Part shown: piece by piece, positions 25,223-33,789 of the stretch | How the letters are laid out: each line of letters starts with the position of its first letter | How positions within the stretch are numbered: position 1 is the first letter of the stretch | Assembly: GCA_944381935.1 (NCBI GenBank) | Contig: CALWMN010000024.1 | Location: 1-37,242 of the forward strand | Direction of reading: 5' to 3' | DNA from: an uncultured Mediterraneibacter sp. | GTDB taxonomy: Bacteria; Bacillota; Clostridia; Lachnospirales; Lachnospiraceae | Length of the DNA: 37,242 bases | Program-made: the position numbers and the translations under genes | The notes under the pieces: generated by a model | Seen by the model: the letters and a program-made list of their open reading frames with translations, nothing else | Told to the model about the DNA's origin: nothing | Database searches by the model: none

Positions 25223-26721
25223 GCCAGTCCTCCTTCTGCCGTTTTCAGCGCCTGCATGACTGCCCCGGCTTTGTTTTTACATTCTTCAAATTCATTCTCC
25301 GGCACGCTGTCCGCCACAATGCCTGCCCCCGACCGGATACAGATACGTCCGTTTTTCTTATAAGCCAGCCGTATGGAAATGCAGGTGTCAAGATTGCCGG
25401 TAAAATCCAGATACCCGACGGCTCCCCCGTAGATTCCCCGCTTGCTCCCCTCCAGCTCGTCGATAATCTCACACGCCCGGATTTTCGGCGCTCCCGAGAG
25501 TGTCCCGGCAGGAAGGACCGCATCGATGACGTCCACGGCGTCCTTCCCCGGAGCGATCCTCCCCGAGACAGTGGAGCCGATATGCATGACATGGGAAAAC
25601 CGCTCGATCCCCATGTATTGTTCCACCTTTACAGATCCGGGGACGCTGATCTTCCCGATATCGTTTCTCCCCAGATCGACCAGCATGTTGTGCTCTGAGA
25701 GTTCTTTCTCATCTGCCAGAAGCTCTTTTTCTAACGCCCTGTCTTCCTCCTTCGTCTTTCCCCGGGGCCTTGTACCTGCCAGGGGAAACGTGTACAGCTT
25801 CCCGTCCTGCAGCTTCGCCAGTGTCTCCGGGGATGCCCCCGCCACCTCAATGTCATCGCTGGAAAAATAAAACATATACGGCGAGGGGTTGGACGTCCTG
25901 AGCACGCGGTAGGTATCGAACAGGCTGCCCCGGGCTTTCGCCGTCACCGGATTTGAGAGGACAACCTGGAAGATATCTCCCTCGTAAATATATTCCTTTG
26001 CCTTCTCAACCATTCGGCAGTACTCTTCTCTGTCTGCCCCGGGCGTAAATTCTTCTTCCGTCACAACAGGCGGAAAGACCGCTTTCGCTCCGCTTTTTAA
26101 GAGTGCTTCCATCTCAGAAAGTTCCCTTTTCGCTTCCCTGTAATTCTCCTCCAGCTCTCCATCCAGAGCCACGCCGGTAATAAGGATCAGCTTCTGCCGG
26201 TAATGGTCGAAAACGATCACTCTGTCAAAGAGCATCATATCCACATCCCGGAACTCCCGGCCGCCTGTCTCTTCCTTTTCTTCTTTCCTTCCCAGGGAGG
26301 GTTCTGCATACCTGATATAATCATAGGCGAAATATCCTACCAGTCCTCCCGTAAAGGGAGGCATCCCCTCTATGACAGGACTTTTGTACTGTTCCAGCAC
26401 CTCCCGCAGAATCTTTCCCGGATGGTCGGTAGTAAATTCCCTCCTTGTCTTTTCTTCCTCTTCTTTGCCCTCGAGGATCGTCACATGACCGTCCGTACAG
26501 GTGATTTCCATGACCGGGGCGTATCCCAAGAATGAATATCTTCCCCACCGCTGCTTATCCTCCGCGCTCTCCAGCAGATAGCAGTGCCTGCTGGCCGCCC
26601 TGAGCGAACGCATCACCTCAACAGGGGTAAACGCGTCTGCATAAAGCTCCCGGCTTATGGGGAAGCGCCTGTATTCCCCCAAGCCTGCATACGATTGAAT
26701 CATGTTCCATATTCTGTCCAT
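25219..26721 (-). CDS. trpE: Anthranilate synthase component I
   Basis: A 500-residue chorismate-utilising enzyme, the committed step to tryptophan. C-terminal signatures include IFQVVLSNPVTA, SPETLAKLQDG, FPLAGTRPRGKTKEED, DLGRNDIGKIS, GTLSGAPKIRACEIIDELE and GIVADSVPENEFEEC. An N-terminal LLESAEDKQRWGRYSF corresponds to the feedback-inhibition site region where tryptophan binds. The ATG at 26721 has AAAGGAGG just upstream; the frame is open further but lacks homology there. It is the first gene of the operon, behind a T-box and an extra 64-base hairpin. Confidence 0.97.
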   Translation of the reverse strand: MDRIWNMIQSYAGLGEYRRFPISRELYADAFTPVEVMRSLRAASRHCYLLESAEDKQRWGRYSFLGYAPVMEITCTDGHVTILEGKEEEEKTRREFTTDHPGKILREVLEQYKSPVIEGMPPFTGGLVGYFAYDYIRYAEPSLGRKEEKEETGGREFRDVDMMLFDRVIVFDHYRQKLILITGVALDGELEENYREAKRELSEMEALLKSGAKAVFPPVVTEEEFTPGADREEYCRMVEKAKEYIYEGDIFQVVLSNPVTAKARGSLFDTYRVLRTSNPSPYMFYFSSDDIEVAGASPETLAKLQDGKLYTFPLAGTRPRGKTKEEDRALEKELLADEKELSEHNMLVDLGRNDIGKISVPGSVKVEQYMGIERFSHVMHIGSTVSGRIAPGKDAVDVIDAVLPAGTLSGAPKIRACEIIDELEGSKRGIYGGAVGYLDFTGNLDTCISIRLAYKKNGRICIRSGAGIVADSVPENEFEECKNKAGAVMQALKTAEGGLA

Positions 26722-26804
26722 ATGTCCTCCTTTCCCGCTGTCAGGGATATGCCGCTCTGTTCCGCTGCTTCGCAGCTTCTCATCGCTGCGGGCATCCGCC
26801 CTAT

Positions 26805-26868
26805 GCCGGGAATCAGGCAATCCGGCTTTTGAAAGCAAGCTTTCACGCCGGTTTGCCTGATTCCCGGC
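26805..26868. repeat. Long, nearly perfect palindrome in the trp leader
   Basis: The left arm begins GCCGGGAATCAGGCAA and the right arm ends with its exact complement TTGCCTGATTCCCGGC. After one mismatch the inner arms continue (CCGGC with GCCGG, TGAAAGC with GCTTTCA) around a two-base loop, giving about 28 paired bases. No U-run follows on either strand. It sits between the T-box terminator and trpE, so it is transcribed whenever trp is read through. Confidence 0.8.
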
Positions 26869-26882
26869 GCACATCGGACTGA

Positions 26883-26925
26883 AAACAAAAAGTCCCTGAC
26901 AGAATCATATGATTCTGTCAAGGAC
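26883..26925 (-). terminator. T-box-controlled terminator before trpE
   Basis: On the minus strand GTCCTTGACAGAATC pairs with GATTCTGTCAGGGAC around ATAT, followed by TTTTTGTTTT. It competes with the T-box antiterminator. Confidence 0.92.
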
Positions 26926-27170
26926 GGTAATTCATAATAATAATTCCGCGGTGCCACCTTGATTCACGGATTCTCCGTGCTCTCTGCGAGATACCAGCAT
27001 ATCCCCGGCAACTGACGTATGCCCTCACGTCACAGAATACTCAGGCCGTAATGCCCTTTGACTGTGCCCTCCGCGGTCCATTTGGCAGACTGCATTTCCA
27101 CCCGGCTCTCACCTTCCCGGACTCTCTGTGCGCGCACGACTGCTTTGATCTCCGCTTCAACGGTTTAACG
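26883..27170 (-). promoter_or_regulatory. T-box riboswitch of the trp operon (tRNA-Trp specific)
   Basis: Read on the minus strand, the leader has a stem I region with GGGAAGGTGAGAGCC, a specifier context AAATGGACC (UGG, tryptophan; codon at 27080-27078), the T-box AAGGTGGCACCGCGGAAT at 26959-26942, and a terminator immediately after it. Uncharged tRNA-Trp should pair with UGG and with the bulge in the antiterminator, stopping terminator formation and switching on trpEGDCFBA. The 5' limit is approximate. Confidence 0.93.
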
Positions 27171-27191
27171 CGATGTTCTGTTTTCCCTGAA

Positions 27192-27220
27192 AGTTTATCA
27201 CCGGATTTGTGATCTGTCAA
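27192..27220 (-). promoter_or_regulatory. Promoter of the trp operon
   Basis: On the minus strand TTGACA (27220-27215) and TAAACT (27197-27192) are 17 bases apart, a near-consensus sigma-A promoter. It lies 12 bases past the stop of the upstream ABC1-kinase gene and about 20-30 bases before the T-box stem I. Confidence 0.8.
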
Positions 27221-27232
27221 GATAATTTTCTG

Positions 27233-28816
27233 TCACTTTTTTGACAGCACATGCCTGACAAACACGTACAGCACGATGAGAAATGCCAGAAAATACCCGA
27301 ACGCTCCGATCGCCGGTATTCCAAGTATCTTCGGCTTCATATCCGTCGTGCAGATAATGCTTGAACTGATCAGGAGCGCCATGACCCACAATCCCATGAC
27401 GATATTTCGGACCAGACGCCTTAAGAGCTGGGCCAGACCGTCCGTAACTTCAAGGTCGAGCGTGATCTTCGACTGCCCCAGGAGATATTCATGCATCATA
27501 TCTGCCACAAGGGAAGGGATATCCAGCGCTTTGCGAAGTGATTTGACAATGCTTTTCCCGCTGCTCTTCAGCTCCTTTTTCAGGTCAAATTCCCGGAATA
27601 ATTTTCCTGCCATGTGGGACGTGGCAATCTCAACCATATTGATGTCAGGGGCAATGTCGGCGAGGACGCCTTCCATATGGGTCAGCCCCCGCGCGAGCAT
27701 GGTAAGCCCGTGGGGCATCTTGACCTTATTGTCCTTCATCACATCCATAAGGTCCGCCATGACCTCAGCGACATTGATCTCTCCGATACCGGTGCTCCCG
27801 TATTTCATGAGGAGCGTATTGATCCCCTCATAGAGACGGCGCTGATCAGGCTTTTCCTTAAACTCCCCGATCGCCAGGACGGCGTTCAGGATCATGCCGA
27901 CATCCTTTAAGGCAATGCCCTGTACGGCTTTTCCGATGATTTCCCGGTCATGCTCAGTAAGCCTCCCCATCATTCCCATGTCAATCCAGATGATCTTCCC
28001 CTCCCGGATCTTTACATTTCCAGAATGGGGATCAGCATGGAAAAATCCATCGTCCATAACCTGCTTGATATAGTTATCTACCAGCTTCGTCCCGATCTCC
28101 CGGAGGTCGTATCCGCTCTCCAGAAGCGCTTCCTTATCATCGATTCCGCATCCGTCGATGTATTCCATCACAAGCACATGGACCGTTGTGAACTGCTGAT
28201 ATAGCTTTGGGGTACCCACGTACTTTACGTCTTTGTTCCTCCTGGCAAACTCTTCCATATTGGACGCCTCTGCCAGAAAGTTCATCTCGTCCCTCGTGAC
28301 GGTCCACATCTCGTCCAGGACCAGGTCAAGGTCCGCCATTCCTTTGATGCTCACCGGCGGCATGATCTTCACCGCCTTGTGGAGAAGGGCGATGTCCCTT
28401 GCCATCTTCTCATAGATGCCCCGCCGCTGTACCTTTACCACTACCTGTTCGCCGGTGCGGAGCGTTGCCCTGTGCACCTGCGCAATGGAGGCGGACCCCC
28501 GGGGTTCTGCTTCTATGTCGGAAAAAACCCTTTTCCAGGAGCGCCCGTAAGATTCGTCGATGACAGAGGTCACTTCCTCAAACGGCATGGGCGTCACATC
28601 CGAGCGCAGATGCATCAGCTCATCGCAGTACCGCTTTGGCAGAATATCAGAGTGCATGGACATGATCTGCCCCAGCTTGATAAATGTCGGCCCCAGATCC
28701 TCCAGGATCATTCTTAGTTTTTTCGGCGTCACACCTCTCGTGATATTATGCTTCCGCAGCACTGCGGTGATCTCTTTCAGTCTTGAGTTGTATTCGATCG
28801 GTTCTCTCGTACTCAT
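27233..28816 (-). CDS. ABC1/UbiB-family atypical kinase, membrane-anchored
   Basis: A 527-residue ABC1/ADCK/UbiB protein. Family marks are the KxGQ-type motif FIKLGQIMSMHSDILPKRYC, the alanine-rich loop GSASIAQVHRA, the lysine in VVVKVQRRG, FFHADPHSGNV as catalytic loop and IDMGMMGRL as the metal-binding DFG equivalent. Two hydrophobic helices at the C-terminus (about 467-490 and 500-522) anchor it in the membrane. In organisms with ubiquinone the family supports its synthesis; Clostridia of this kind lack it, so the role is open (perhaps lipid or isoprenoid handling). A small phasin-like gene precedes it by 22 bases, a pairing often seen in Firmicutes. Confidence 0.88.
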   Translation of the reverse strand: MSTREPIEYNSRLKEITAVLRKHNITRGVTPKKLRMILEDLGPTFIKLGQIMSMHSDILPKRYCDELMHLRSDVTPMPFEEVTSVIDESYGRSWKRVFSDIEAEPRGSASIAQVHRATLRTGEQVVVKVQRRGIYEKMARDIALLHKAVKIMPPVSIKGMADLDLVLDEMWTVTRDEMNFLAEASNMEEFARRNKDVKYVGTPKLYQQFTTVHVLVMEYIDGCGIDDKEALLESGYDLREIGTKLVDNYIKQVMDDGFFHADPHSGNVKIREGKIIWIDMGMMGRLTEHDREIIGKAVQGIALKDVGMILNAVLAIGEFKEKPDQRRLYEGINTLLMKYGSTGIGEINVAEVMADLMDVMKDNKVKMPHGLTMLARGLTHMEGVLADIAPDINMVEIATSHMAGKLFREFDLKKELKSSGKSIVKSLRKALDIPSLVADMMHEYLLGQSKITLDLEVTDGLAQLLRRLVRNIVMGLWVMALLISSSIICTTDMKPKILGIPAIGAFGYFLAFLIVLYVFVRHVLSKK

Positions 28817-28838
28817 CCGCCTCTATACGCTCCCGGTC

Positions 28839-29195
28839 CTATACATTTTCACTGTCACCCGCTGATTCCCGGTCTTCCTCCGCGGTCTTTTCTCCCTCAG
28901 CCTCTTTCGCCGCGATCCTCTCTTTCAGCGCTGCGATCTGTTCCGGGGTCATCTTGTCAAGCAGCTCGCTTAGTTCCTCTGCCGATGACGGCTTTACAGA
29001 CACGTTGACCTTCTCTTTTACGGTTTTCTTGATATTATGTTTGAGTTCTTCATTGAGGACCTTCCCCTGTTCTACGGTCAGCTCCCCTTTCTGGACCATC
29101 TCATCCAGGATATCCTTTGACTTCTCGGCAGTTACTGCCACTGCCCCTATTCCTGCCAGCAGGATCTTTTTCAGATTGTCTCCAAGTCTTTCCAT
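28839..29195 (-). CDS. Phasin-like coiled-coil protein
   Basis: A 118-residue protein annotated in relatives as a polyhydroxyalkanoate synthesis regulator phasin. It has a short hydrophobic stretch (ILLAGIGAVAVTAE) at residues 10-23, the typical KSKDILDEMVQKGELTVEQG block, then a charged helical part and an acidic tail. GGAGGAGG lies 8 bases upstream of the ATG. It is cotranscribed with the ABC1 kinase gene. No PHA synthesis genes are seen here, so the annotation name should not be read as proof of function. Confidence 0.75.
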   Translation of the reverse strand: MERLGDNLKKILLAGIGAVAVTAEKSKDILDEMVQKGELTVEQGKVLNEELKHNIKKTVKEKVNVSVKPSSAEELSELLDKMTPEQIAALKERIAAKEAEGEKTAEEDRESAGDSENV

Positions 29196-29338
29196 AAGCC
29201 ATTCCTCCTCCGTTTTCTTCCTGATCTCATTCTACCTCTTACAGACAGATACGTCCAGTAAAAACAGGCAGCGCCCTGCAGAAAATCCACAGGGCGCCTG
29301 GTAGTTTTTCTCTTTCTAAGCTTCAAATTTCTTCTGGA

Positions 29339-30490
29339 TTACATGATCTTTCTGAACAAAGCCTTCAGATCTTCCACGCTTGCCTCTTTCGGGTTGCCCG
29401 GCGCACATGCGTCTGCATATGCGGATTCTGCAAGGAACGGAAGGTCTTCTTCTTTGATTGCTTCCAGCTTTGTCGGGATCCCTACGTCTATAGAGAGCCG
29501 GCGTACAGCGTCGACTGCCGCCTTTCTGTATTCCTCAACAGACATCCCGTCTACGCCTTCTACTCCCATTGCCCTTGCGATCTCACGGTATTTCTCGCCT
29601 GTGCAGTCCGCGTTGTACTCCATCACGATCGGGAGCATCATCGCGCATGCAACGCCGTGCGGCGTGTCATAGACCGCTCCCAGCGTGTGTGCCATAGAGT
29701 GTGCGATCCCAAGCCCTACGTTGGAGAATCCCATTCCGGCGATGTACTGTCCCAGCGCCATTCCGTCACGGCCTTCCTTCTCGTTTGCCACAGCGCCTCT
29801 TAAAGATCTGGAAATAATCTCGATCGCTTTGAGGTGGAACATGTCCGTCATCTCCCATGCAGCCTTTGTCGTGTATCCTTCAATCGCATGTGTCAGCGCA
29901 TCCATTCCGGTAGAAGCGGTCAGCCCCTTTGGCATGGACGCCATCATATCAGGGTCGACTATCGCAATAACCGGCATGTCGTGGGGATCCACACAGACAA
30001 ACTTCCTCTTCTTCTCCACATCTGTGATCACATAATTGATCGTGACCTCTGCCGCTGTGCCTGCCGTCGTCGGCACTGCGATGATCGGCACACAGGGATT
30101 CTTCGTGGGAGCCGTACCTTCCAGGCTTCTCACATCTTCAAACTCCGGGTTCGCAATGATGATTCCGATCGCTTTCGCCGTATCCATAGAGGAGCCGCCT
30201 CCGATCGCGACGATATAATCTGCACCGGCATCCTTAAATGCCTGCACGCCATGCTGGACATTCTCGATCGTCGGGTTCGCCTTGATATCAGAATAAACCT
30301 CATAGGAAAGACCGGCTTTGTCCAGCACATCCGTCACTTTCCCTGTAACGCCGAATTTGACCAGATCCGGATCCGAGCACACAAACGCCTTCTTGTATGC
30401 CCTTGCCTTCGCCTCTGCCGCAATTTCCTGGATCGCCCCTGCCCCGTGGTAGGATGTTTCATTGAGCATGATTCTGTTTGCCATTGCCAT
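29339..30490 (-). CDS. fucO: Lactaldehyde reductase / 1,2-propanediol oxidoreductase (iron-dependent alcohol dehydrogenase)
   Basis: A 383-residue group III (iron-containing) alcohol dehydrogenase. The sequence follows E. coli FucO closely as I recall it, including ADYIVAIGGGSSMDTAKAIG (NAD binding), AVPTTAGTAAEVTINYVITD, RKFVCVDPHDMP, GMDALTHAIEGY and GQYIAGMGFSNVGLGIAH. Metal-binding histidines occur in GIAHSMAHTLGAVYDTPHG. The enzyme reduces lactaldehyde from fucose or rhamnose breakdown to 1,2-propanediol, regenerating NAD. AAGGAG lies just upstream of the chosen ATG; the ATG two codons later gives the same start as E. coli FucO and is also possible. No other fucose or rhamnose genes are in the window; the adjacent TetR gene may control it. 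Confidence 0.9.
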   Translation of the reverse strand: MAMANRIMLNETSYHGAGAIQEIAAEAKARAYKKAFVCSDPDLVKFGVTGKVTDVLDKAGLSYEVYSDIKANPTIENVQHGVQAFKDAGADYIVAIGGGSSMDTAKAIGIIIANPEFEDVRSLEGTAPTKNPCVPIIAVPTTAGTAAEVTINYVITDVEKKRKFVCVDPHDMPVIAIVDPDMMASMPKGLTASTGMDALTHAIEGYTTKAAWEMTDMFHLKAIEIISRSLRGAVANEKEGRDGMALGQYIAGMGFSNVGLGIAHSMAHTLGAVYDTPHGVACAMMLPIVMEYNADCTGEKYREIARAMGVEGVDGMSVEEYRKAAVDAVRRLSIDVGIPTKLEAIKEEDLPFLAESAYADACAPGNPKEASVEDLKALFRKIM

Positions 30491-30588
30491 CAATCTCCTT
30501 TTCTAATACAGACTTTATTTTCTGTCTCTATTCTAACAATACGGAACATAAATAGAAAGTTACAAACAGGGGAATCTGTCACATTTTC

Positions 30589-31155
30589 TCATAATAATTC
30601 CAGTTTTTTAAAGACATCGGACAATTCCGACGGCATTGCAGACACGAGTGCTTCTGCCATTTCCTCCGGCGTACCCTTTATCTTTCCCAGCACCCACCGG
30701 ACTGTCATGTAAATGGAACCCTGGCAGTACATTTCCAGCAGAAAACGAAGGTGGTCCGAAAGACTTTTTCCGCTCTTTTTCTCGATCCGTTCCGTATAGA
30801 ACTGCAGGATCAGATGGAAGTCATGGTCCCGGAGGCTGTTCTGGTCGTCATTTTTGAAAGCCGCCTTGAAAAACAATTTTTCCTTTTCAATATAGTGAAA
30901 TTTATTCGCAAGTCCTTCCACCACTGTCTTCCCTTCTCCCATATGCTCAAAAGATTCCAGAAGGATCTTGTCGAAATACCAGTTGATCAGGTCATATTTA
31001 TCCTGAAAATTCCGGTAAAATGTCTGTCTCGTCGTCCCGCATGTCCGGGTGATCTCCTTTACGGTAATCTTATCCACGGGGGAGTGCCGCATACACTCCT
31101 TCATGGCTTCGGCAAGACGGTATTTCATCTTATCATGTGTTTTCTCCATACTCAT
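30589..31155 (-). CDS. TetR/AcrR-family regulator
   Basis: A 188-residue regulator. The N-terminal helix-turn-helix reads VDKITVKEITRTCGTTRQTFYRNFQDKYDL, a textbook TetR DNA-binding domain. The C-terminal part (FFKAAFKNDDQNSL...FYTERI...YCQGSIYMTVRWVLG) resembles the ligand domain of the DhaS-like subgroup. The ATG at 31155 has AAGGAG 7 bases upstream. It lies directly upstream of fucO on the same strand with a 98-base gap, so it may regulate fucO, itself, or both; its ligand is unknown. Confidence 0.88.
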   Translation of the reverse strand: MSMEKTHDKMKYRLAEAMKECMRHSPVDKITVKEITRTCGTTRQTFYRNFQDKYDLINWYFDKILLESFEHMGEGKTVVEGLANKFHYIEKEKLFFKAAFKNDDQNSLRDHDFHLILQFYTERIEKKSGKSLSDHLRFLLEMYCQGSIYMTVRWVLGKIKGTPEEMAEALVSAMPSELSDVFKKLELL

Positions 31156-31318
31156 CCGTACTCTCCTTCCCTGCATACGCCCCGGCCTGCCTCAATTATA
31201 CCTTCTGCAGTTGTACAGGAAAAGTTTTTCTGATGATTTTCTTCCTGTTTCCCATCCGGCATGCCCGTCGGATGCCCGTTCGTGCAAGCACGGCGGTCGC
31301 CCTCCGGGCGTATCGCAC

Positions 31319-31347
31319 AAAAAGGCGGCAGGATCTCTCCTGCCGCC
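31319..31347 (-). terminator. Rho-independent terminator of the htrA-type gene
   Basis: On the minus strand GGCGGCAGGA pairs perfectly with TCCTGCCGCC around GAGA, followed by TTTTTGTG. It lies about 25 bases past the protease stop codon. Confidence 0.88.
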
Positions 31348-31371
31348 GTACTGCTTTCAAATATAACCCTG

Positions 31372-32700
31372 TCATTGATTCTGCGCGTCCGCCGCTGAAC
31401 CAAGCGTAATACTGAGCGTCTGCTCCTGATAGCCTCCGTCTCCGGATCTTTCTACTGAAATATCTACCGTTTCCCCCGCCGCATAGTACTGGAGGGTCTG
31501 CTGAAGCTGTGACATGCTGCTGACCGTACGCCCGTCCAGCTCTGTGATGATATCCCCTTTCTGGATACCGGCTTCATCCGCCGGGCTGCCTTCCACGACC
31601 TCTGCCACCACTACGCCTGTCGGGACACCGTAGAGTTCGGATACCTCTGTGCTCACATCAGAACCCTGGATCCCCATATAGGACGCCTGGTCTTCATCCA
31701 CCTTCTCCCTAGTCTCCTGGTTCATCATCTCCCGGAGGCTGCTCTGTGCCTTGTCAATCGGGATTGCAAAGCCGACATTATCCACGGATGCCCCTGTTGC
31801 TGTCGAAGCGCTCTTCGCCTCGTTAATTCCAATCAGTTCGCCCTGCATATTCAGAAGCGCTCCGCCGCTGTTGCCCGAGTTGATAGCTGCGTCTGTCTGA
31901 ATCAGGCCTGTAGATTCAATCGTCGTACCATCTTCGTAGGAAAGCGTAAGGTCACGGTCCAGGGCGCTGACATATCCGCTTGTCACAGACTGCCCGTACC
32001 CGAGGGCATTTCCGATCGCAACCACCTGATCGCCGAGCTGAAGCTCGTCAGAGTCTCCGATTGTGGCAATCTTGATCTGGTTCATCGTATCATCCGGGAT
32101 ATCTTCCAGTTTTACAGAGACAACCGCCAGGTCATTGTTTACATCTGTCCCCTTAATCTCAGCCTCCACGCTGTGTTCGTCAACAAATCCGACGGACAGG
32201 CTGTTCGCGCCTTCCACCACATGATAGTTCGTCGCGATCAAAAGCTCCGTGTCATTCTCCCCGACGATGACGCCGGTCCCGGCTCCCTCTACCTCATACT
32301 GCTGTGTGCCGCCGAAGAAATCTCTCATCTGCTGCACTGACATTGTGGAGATTGTAACAAGGGAGGGCATCGCATTGGAAGCCACCTCCGACACTGTGCC
32401 CCCTGAAGCGGTACTGCCGGTCCCGGAGCTGCTGGTCGTCTGTGTCTGTGCCAGATGCGTGGAAGAAGAACCCGCTCTGCCCAAAAGATAATTTCCTGCC
32501 GTGTTGACGCCGAACATTGTGCCTCCTGCCAGCAGGCCGAATACAAGAGCCATCGCAATCACGGTCGCCCATTTCTTTCCTGTTGTCATCGGCTTCCTTC
32601 CCTTTGCCTTTTTCTTATCCTGGTCATGAAATCCATTCAGCTGGTCACTTGTGTAGTGATACTCATTACTGCCGTTTTCCTGATAAAATTGTTCACTCAT
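31372..32700 (-). CDS. htrA: HtrA/DegP-type trypsin-like serine protease with PDZ domain
   Basis: A 442-residue membrane-anchored quality-control protease. A cytoplasmic N-terminal segment (1-42) is followed by one membrane helix (about 44-64), a Ser/Thr-rich linker (75-102), the protease domain and a PDZ domain (about 345-435, with GSPADEAGIQKGDIITELDG). The catalytic triad is visible: H160 (TNYHVV), D190 (NNDLAVV) and S278 (SGNSGGAL). It is expected to degrade misfolded proteins at the outer face of the membrane. The ATG at 32700 has AGAGG upstream. A perfect terminator follows the gene, so it is probably monocistronic. Confidence 0.92.
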   Translation of the reverse strand: MSEQFYQENGSNEYHYTSDQLNGFHDQDKKKAKGRKPMTTGKKWATVIAMALVFGLLAGGTMFGVNTAGNYLLGRAGSSSTHLAQTQTTSSSGTGSTASGGTVSEVASNAMPSLVTISTMSVQQMRDFFGGTQQYEVEGAGTGVIVGENDTELLIATNYHVVEGANSLSVGFVDEHSVEAEIKGTDVNNDLAVVSVKLEDIPDDTMNQIKIATIGDSDELQLGDQVVAIGNALGYGQSVTSGYVSALDRDLTLSYEDGTTIESTGLIQTDAAINSGNSGGALLNMQGELIGINEAKSASTATGASVDNVGFAIPIDKAQSSLREMMNQETREKVDEDQASYMGIQGSDVSTEVSELYGVPTGVVVAEVVEGSPADEAGIQKGDIITELDGRTVSSMSQLQQTLQYYAAGETVDISVERSGDGGYQEQTLSITLGSAADAQNQ

Positions 32701-32832
32701 AATTTCTGCCTCTTTTCTATTCTAAAACTTTTATGCTTTTTTCTTTTTACACTTTTAAGATAGCGTCACTTTGTGAACAAATCATGAAGGAAAATGCAAG
32801 AAATTGTGATATTGAGTATTTTTCTTTTGAAA

Positions 32833-33318
32833 TCAGGGATCCTGGCTCCCGCTCACTCCCTTCAGGCTGATCTCTTTTGCATCGACAAAAAGGCGGTACA
32901 TATCCGTATGGTGCCTGATATCATATTTATTCTCCCGGTCAGGCGGCTCAAATCGGATATGAAAGACAGGCTCCTTCTCCCCCACATCCCCTCTCTTTAA
33001 ATACACGGAAATGTCAAGGGAAACCGGCCACCCCTCCAGGTCTGTGGAGAAACGGACCGTACGGAACGTATTCTCCGTGCACATCCATACAACCTCTCTG
33101 GCGAACTCCTCTCTGTCCTCAATTTTACTGCTGTTGGCGACAACCGTGAGGTCACATTCACCCCCGGAGGATACACTGCTGACAGCATCTGGAATCCCGC
33201 AGTTATCCTGCCTCCACTGCTCATATTTTTCGTTCAGCCGTGGAAAACTAAGTCCGGCAATAAGAAATAGTATTGCTATGAATGTAACCCTGATCTTCCC
33301 ACATCTTACCCTGTACAT
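32833..33318 (-). CDS. Small membrane-anchored protein of unknown function
   Basis: A 161-residue protein with one N-terminal hydrophobic segment (VTFIAILFLIAGLSF, about residues 11-25) and a positively charged start, so it is probably anchored with the rest outside. Two cysteines, in DNCGIP and GGECDL, could form a disulfide. I do not recognise the family. GAGG lies 5 bases before the ATG. It is divergent from the XRE regulator gene at 33436, with 117 bases between them, which hints at a shared control region. Confidence 0.55.
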   Translation of the reverse strand: MYRVRCGKIRVTFIAILFLIAGLSFPRLNEKYEQWRQDNCGIPDAVSSVSSGGECDLTVVANSSKIEDREEFAREVVWMCTENTFRTVRFSTDLEGWPVSLDISVYLKRGDVGEKEPVFHIRFEPPDRENKYDIRHHTDMYRLFVDAKEISLKGVSGSQDP

Positions 33319-33435
33319 ACACGCCTCATTTTTGTCTCACTTTTACAACCGATTATATAAGCTGGTGTGTATAAAATCAATAAAAATGGTTCAAAAAATG
33401 AGACAAAATTCTACAGAAAGGGAAGGGATGCGCCT

Positions 33436-33714
33436 ATGCCAAAACCAAGGACAAAAACCGGCGAGAAAAACCTGATCGGAAGAAATCTGATTGAGCTGCG
33501 CAGGAAACACAATTTTTCTCAGAGGCTTCTCGCCTATAAGCTGCAGCTCAATGGGTATGATATGGACAAAAATGTAATCACGCGGATCGAGACATACAAC
33601 AGATATGTGACGGATATTGAACTGAAAGCCCTCTGCGAAGTGTTTGACGTATCCTATGGCGAACTCATAGACGGGGCCTCAGGCAATTCCTCAGATAAAG
33701 GCTGCGCATCCTGA
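33436..33714 (+). CDS. XRE-family helix-turn-helix regulator
   Basis: A 92-residue DNA-binding protein made almost wholly of an XRE/Cro-type HTH: IGRNLIELRRKHNFSQRLLAYKL, then ITRIETYNRYVTDIELKALC, ending with VFDVSYGELIDG. I chose the ATG at 33436 because AAGGGA lies upstream and the conserved fold begins soon after; the frame is open from 33367. There is no ligand domain, so it probably acts as a simple repressor. Targets may be itself and the divergent membrane protein gene. Confidence 0.78.
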   Translation: MPKPRTKTGEKNLIGRNLIELRRKHNFSQRLLAYKLQLNGYDMDKNVITRIETYNRYVTDIELKALCEVFDVSYGELIDGASGNSSDKGCAS

Positions 33715-33762
33715 AATCCGCCTCGCAGGCCGAAAACGATTCCATCCAAACCTTGTTTCTGG

Positions 33763-33768
33763 TATAAT
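33763..33768 (+). promoter_or_regulatory. Extended -10 box of the MerR-type gene
   Basis: TGGTATAAT gives an extended -10 (TGN-TATAAT) about 22 bases before the ATG, implying a very short leader holding only the AAGGAGG site (33776-33782). No clear -35 is seen. Confidence 0.55.
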
Positions 33769-33789
33769 GTTTTGGAAGGAGGCGGTAGG

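Noticed and set aside
26805-26868. Reading the 64-base palindrome as a second intrinsic terminator for trp
   Set aside because: No T-rich tract follows the hairpin on the transcribed strand, and it lies downstream of a complete T-box terminator.
29834-30712. 292-codon rightward open frame opposite fucO
   Set aside because: Antisense shadow with low-complexity His/Arg-rich content; the FucO reading is unambiguous.
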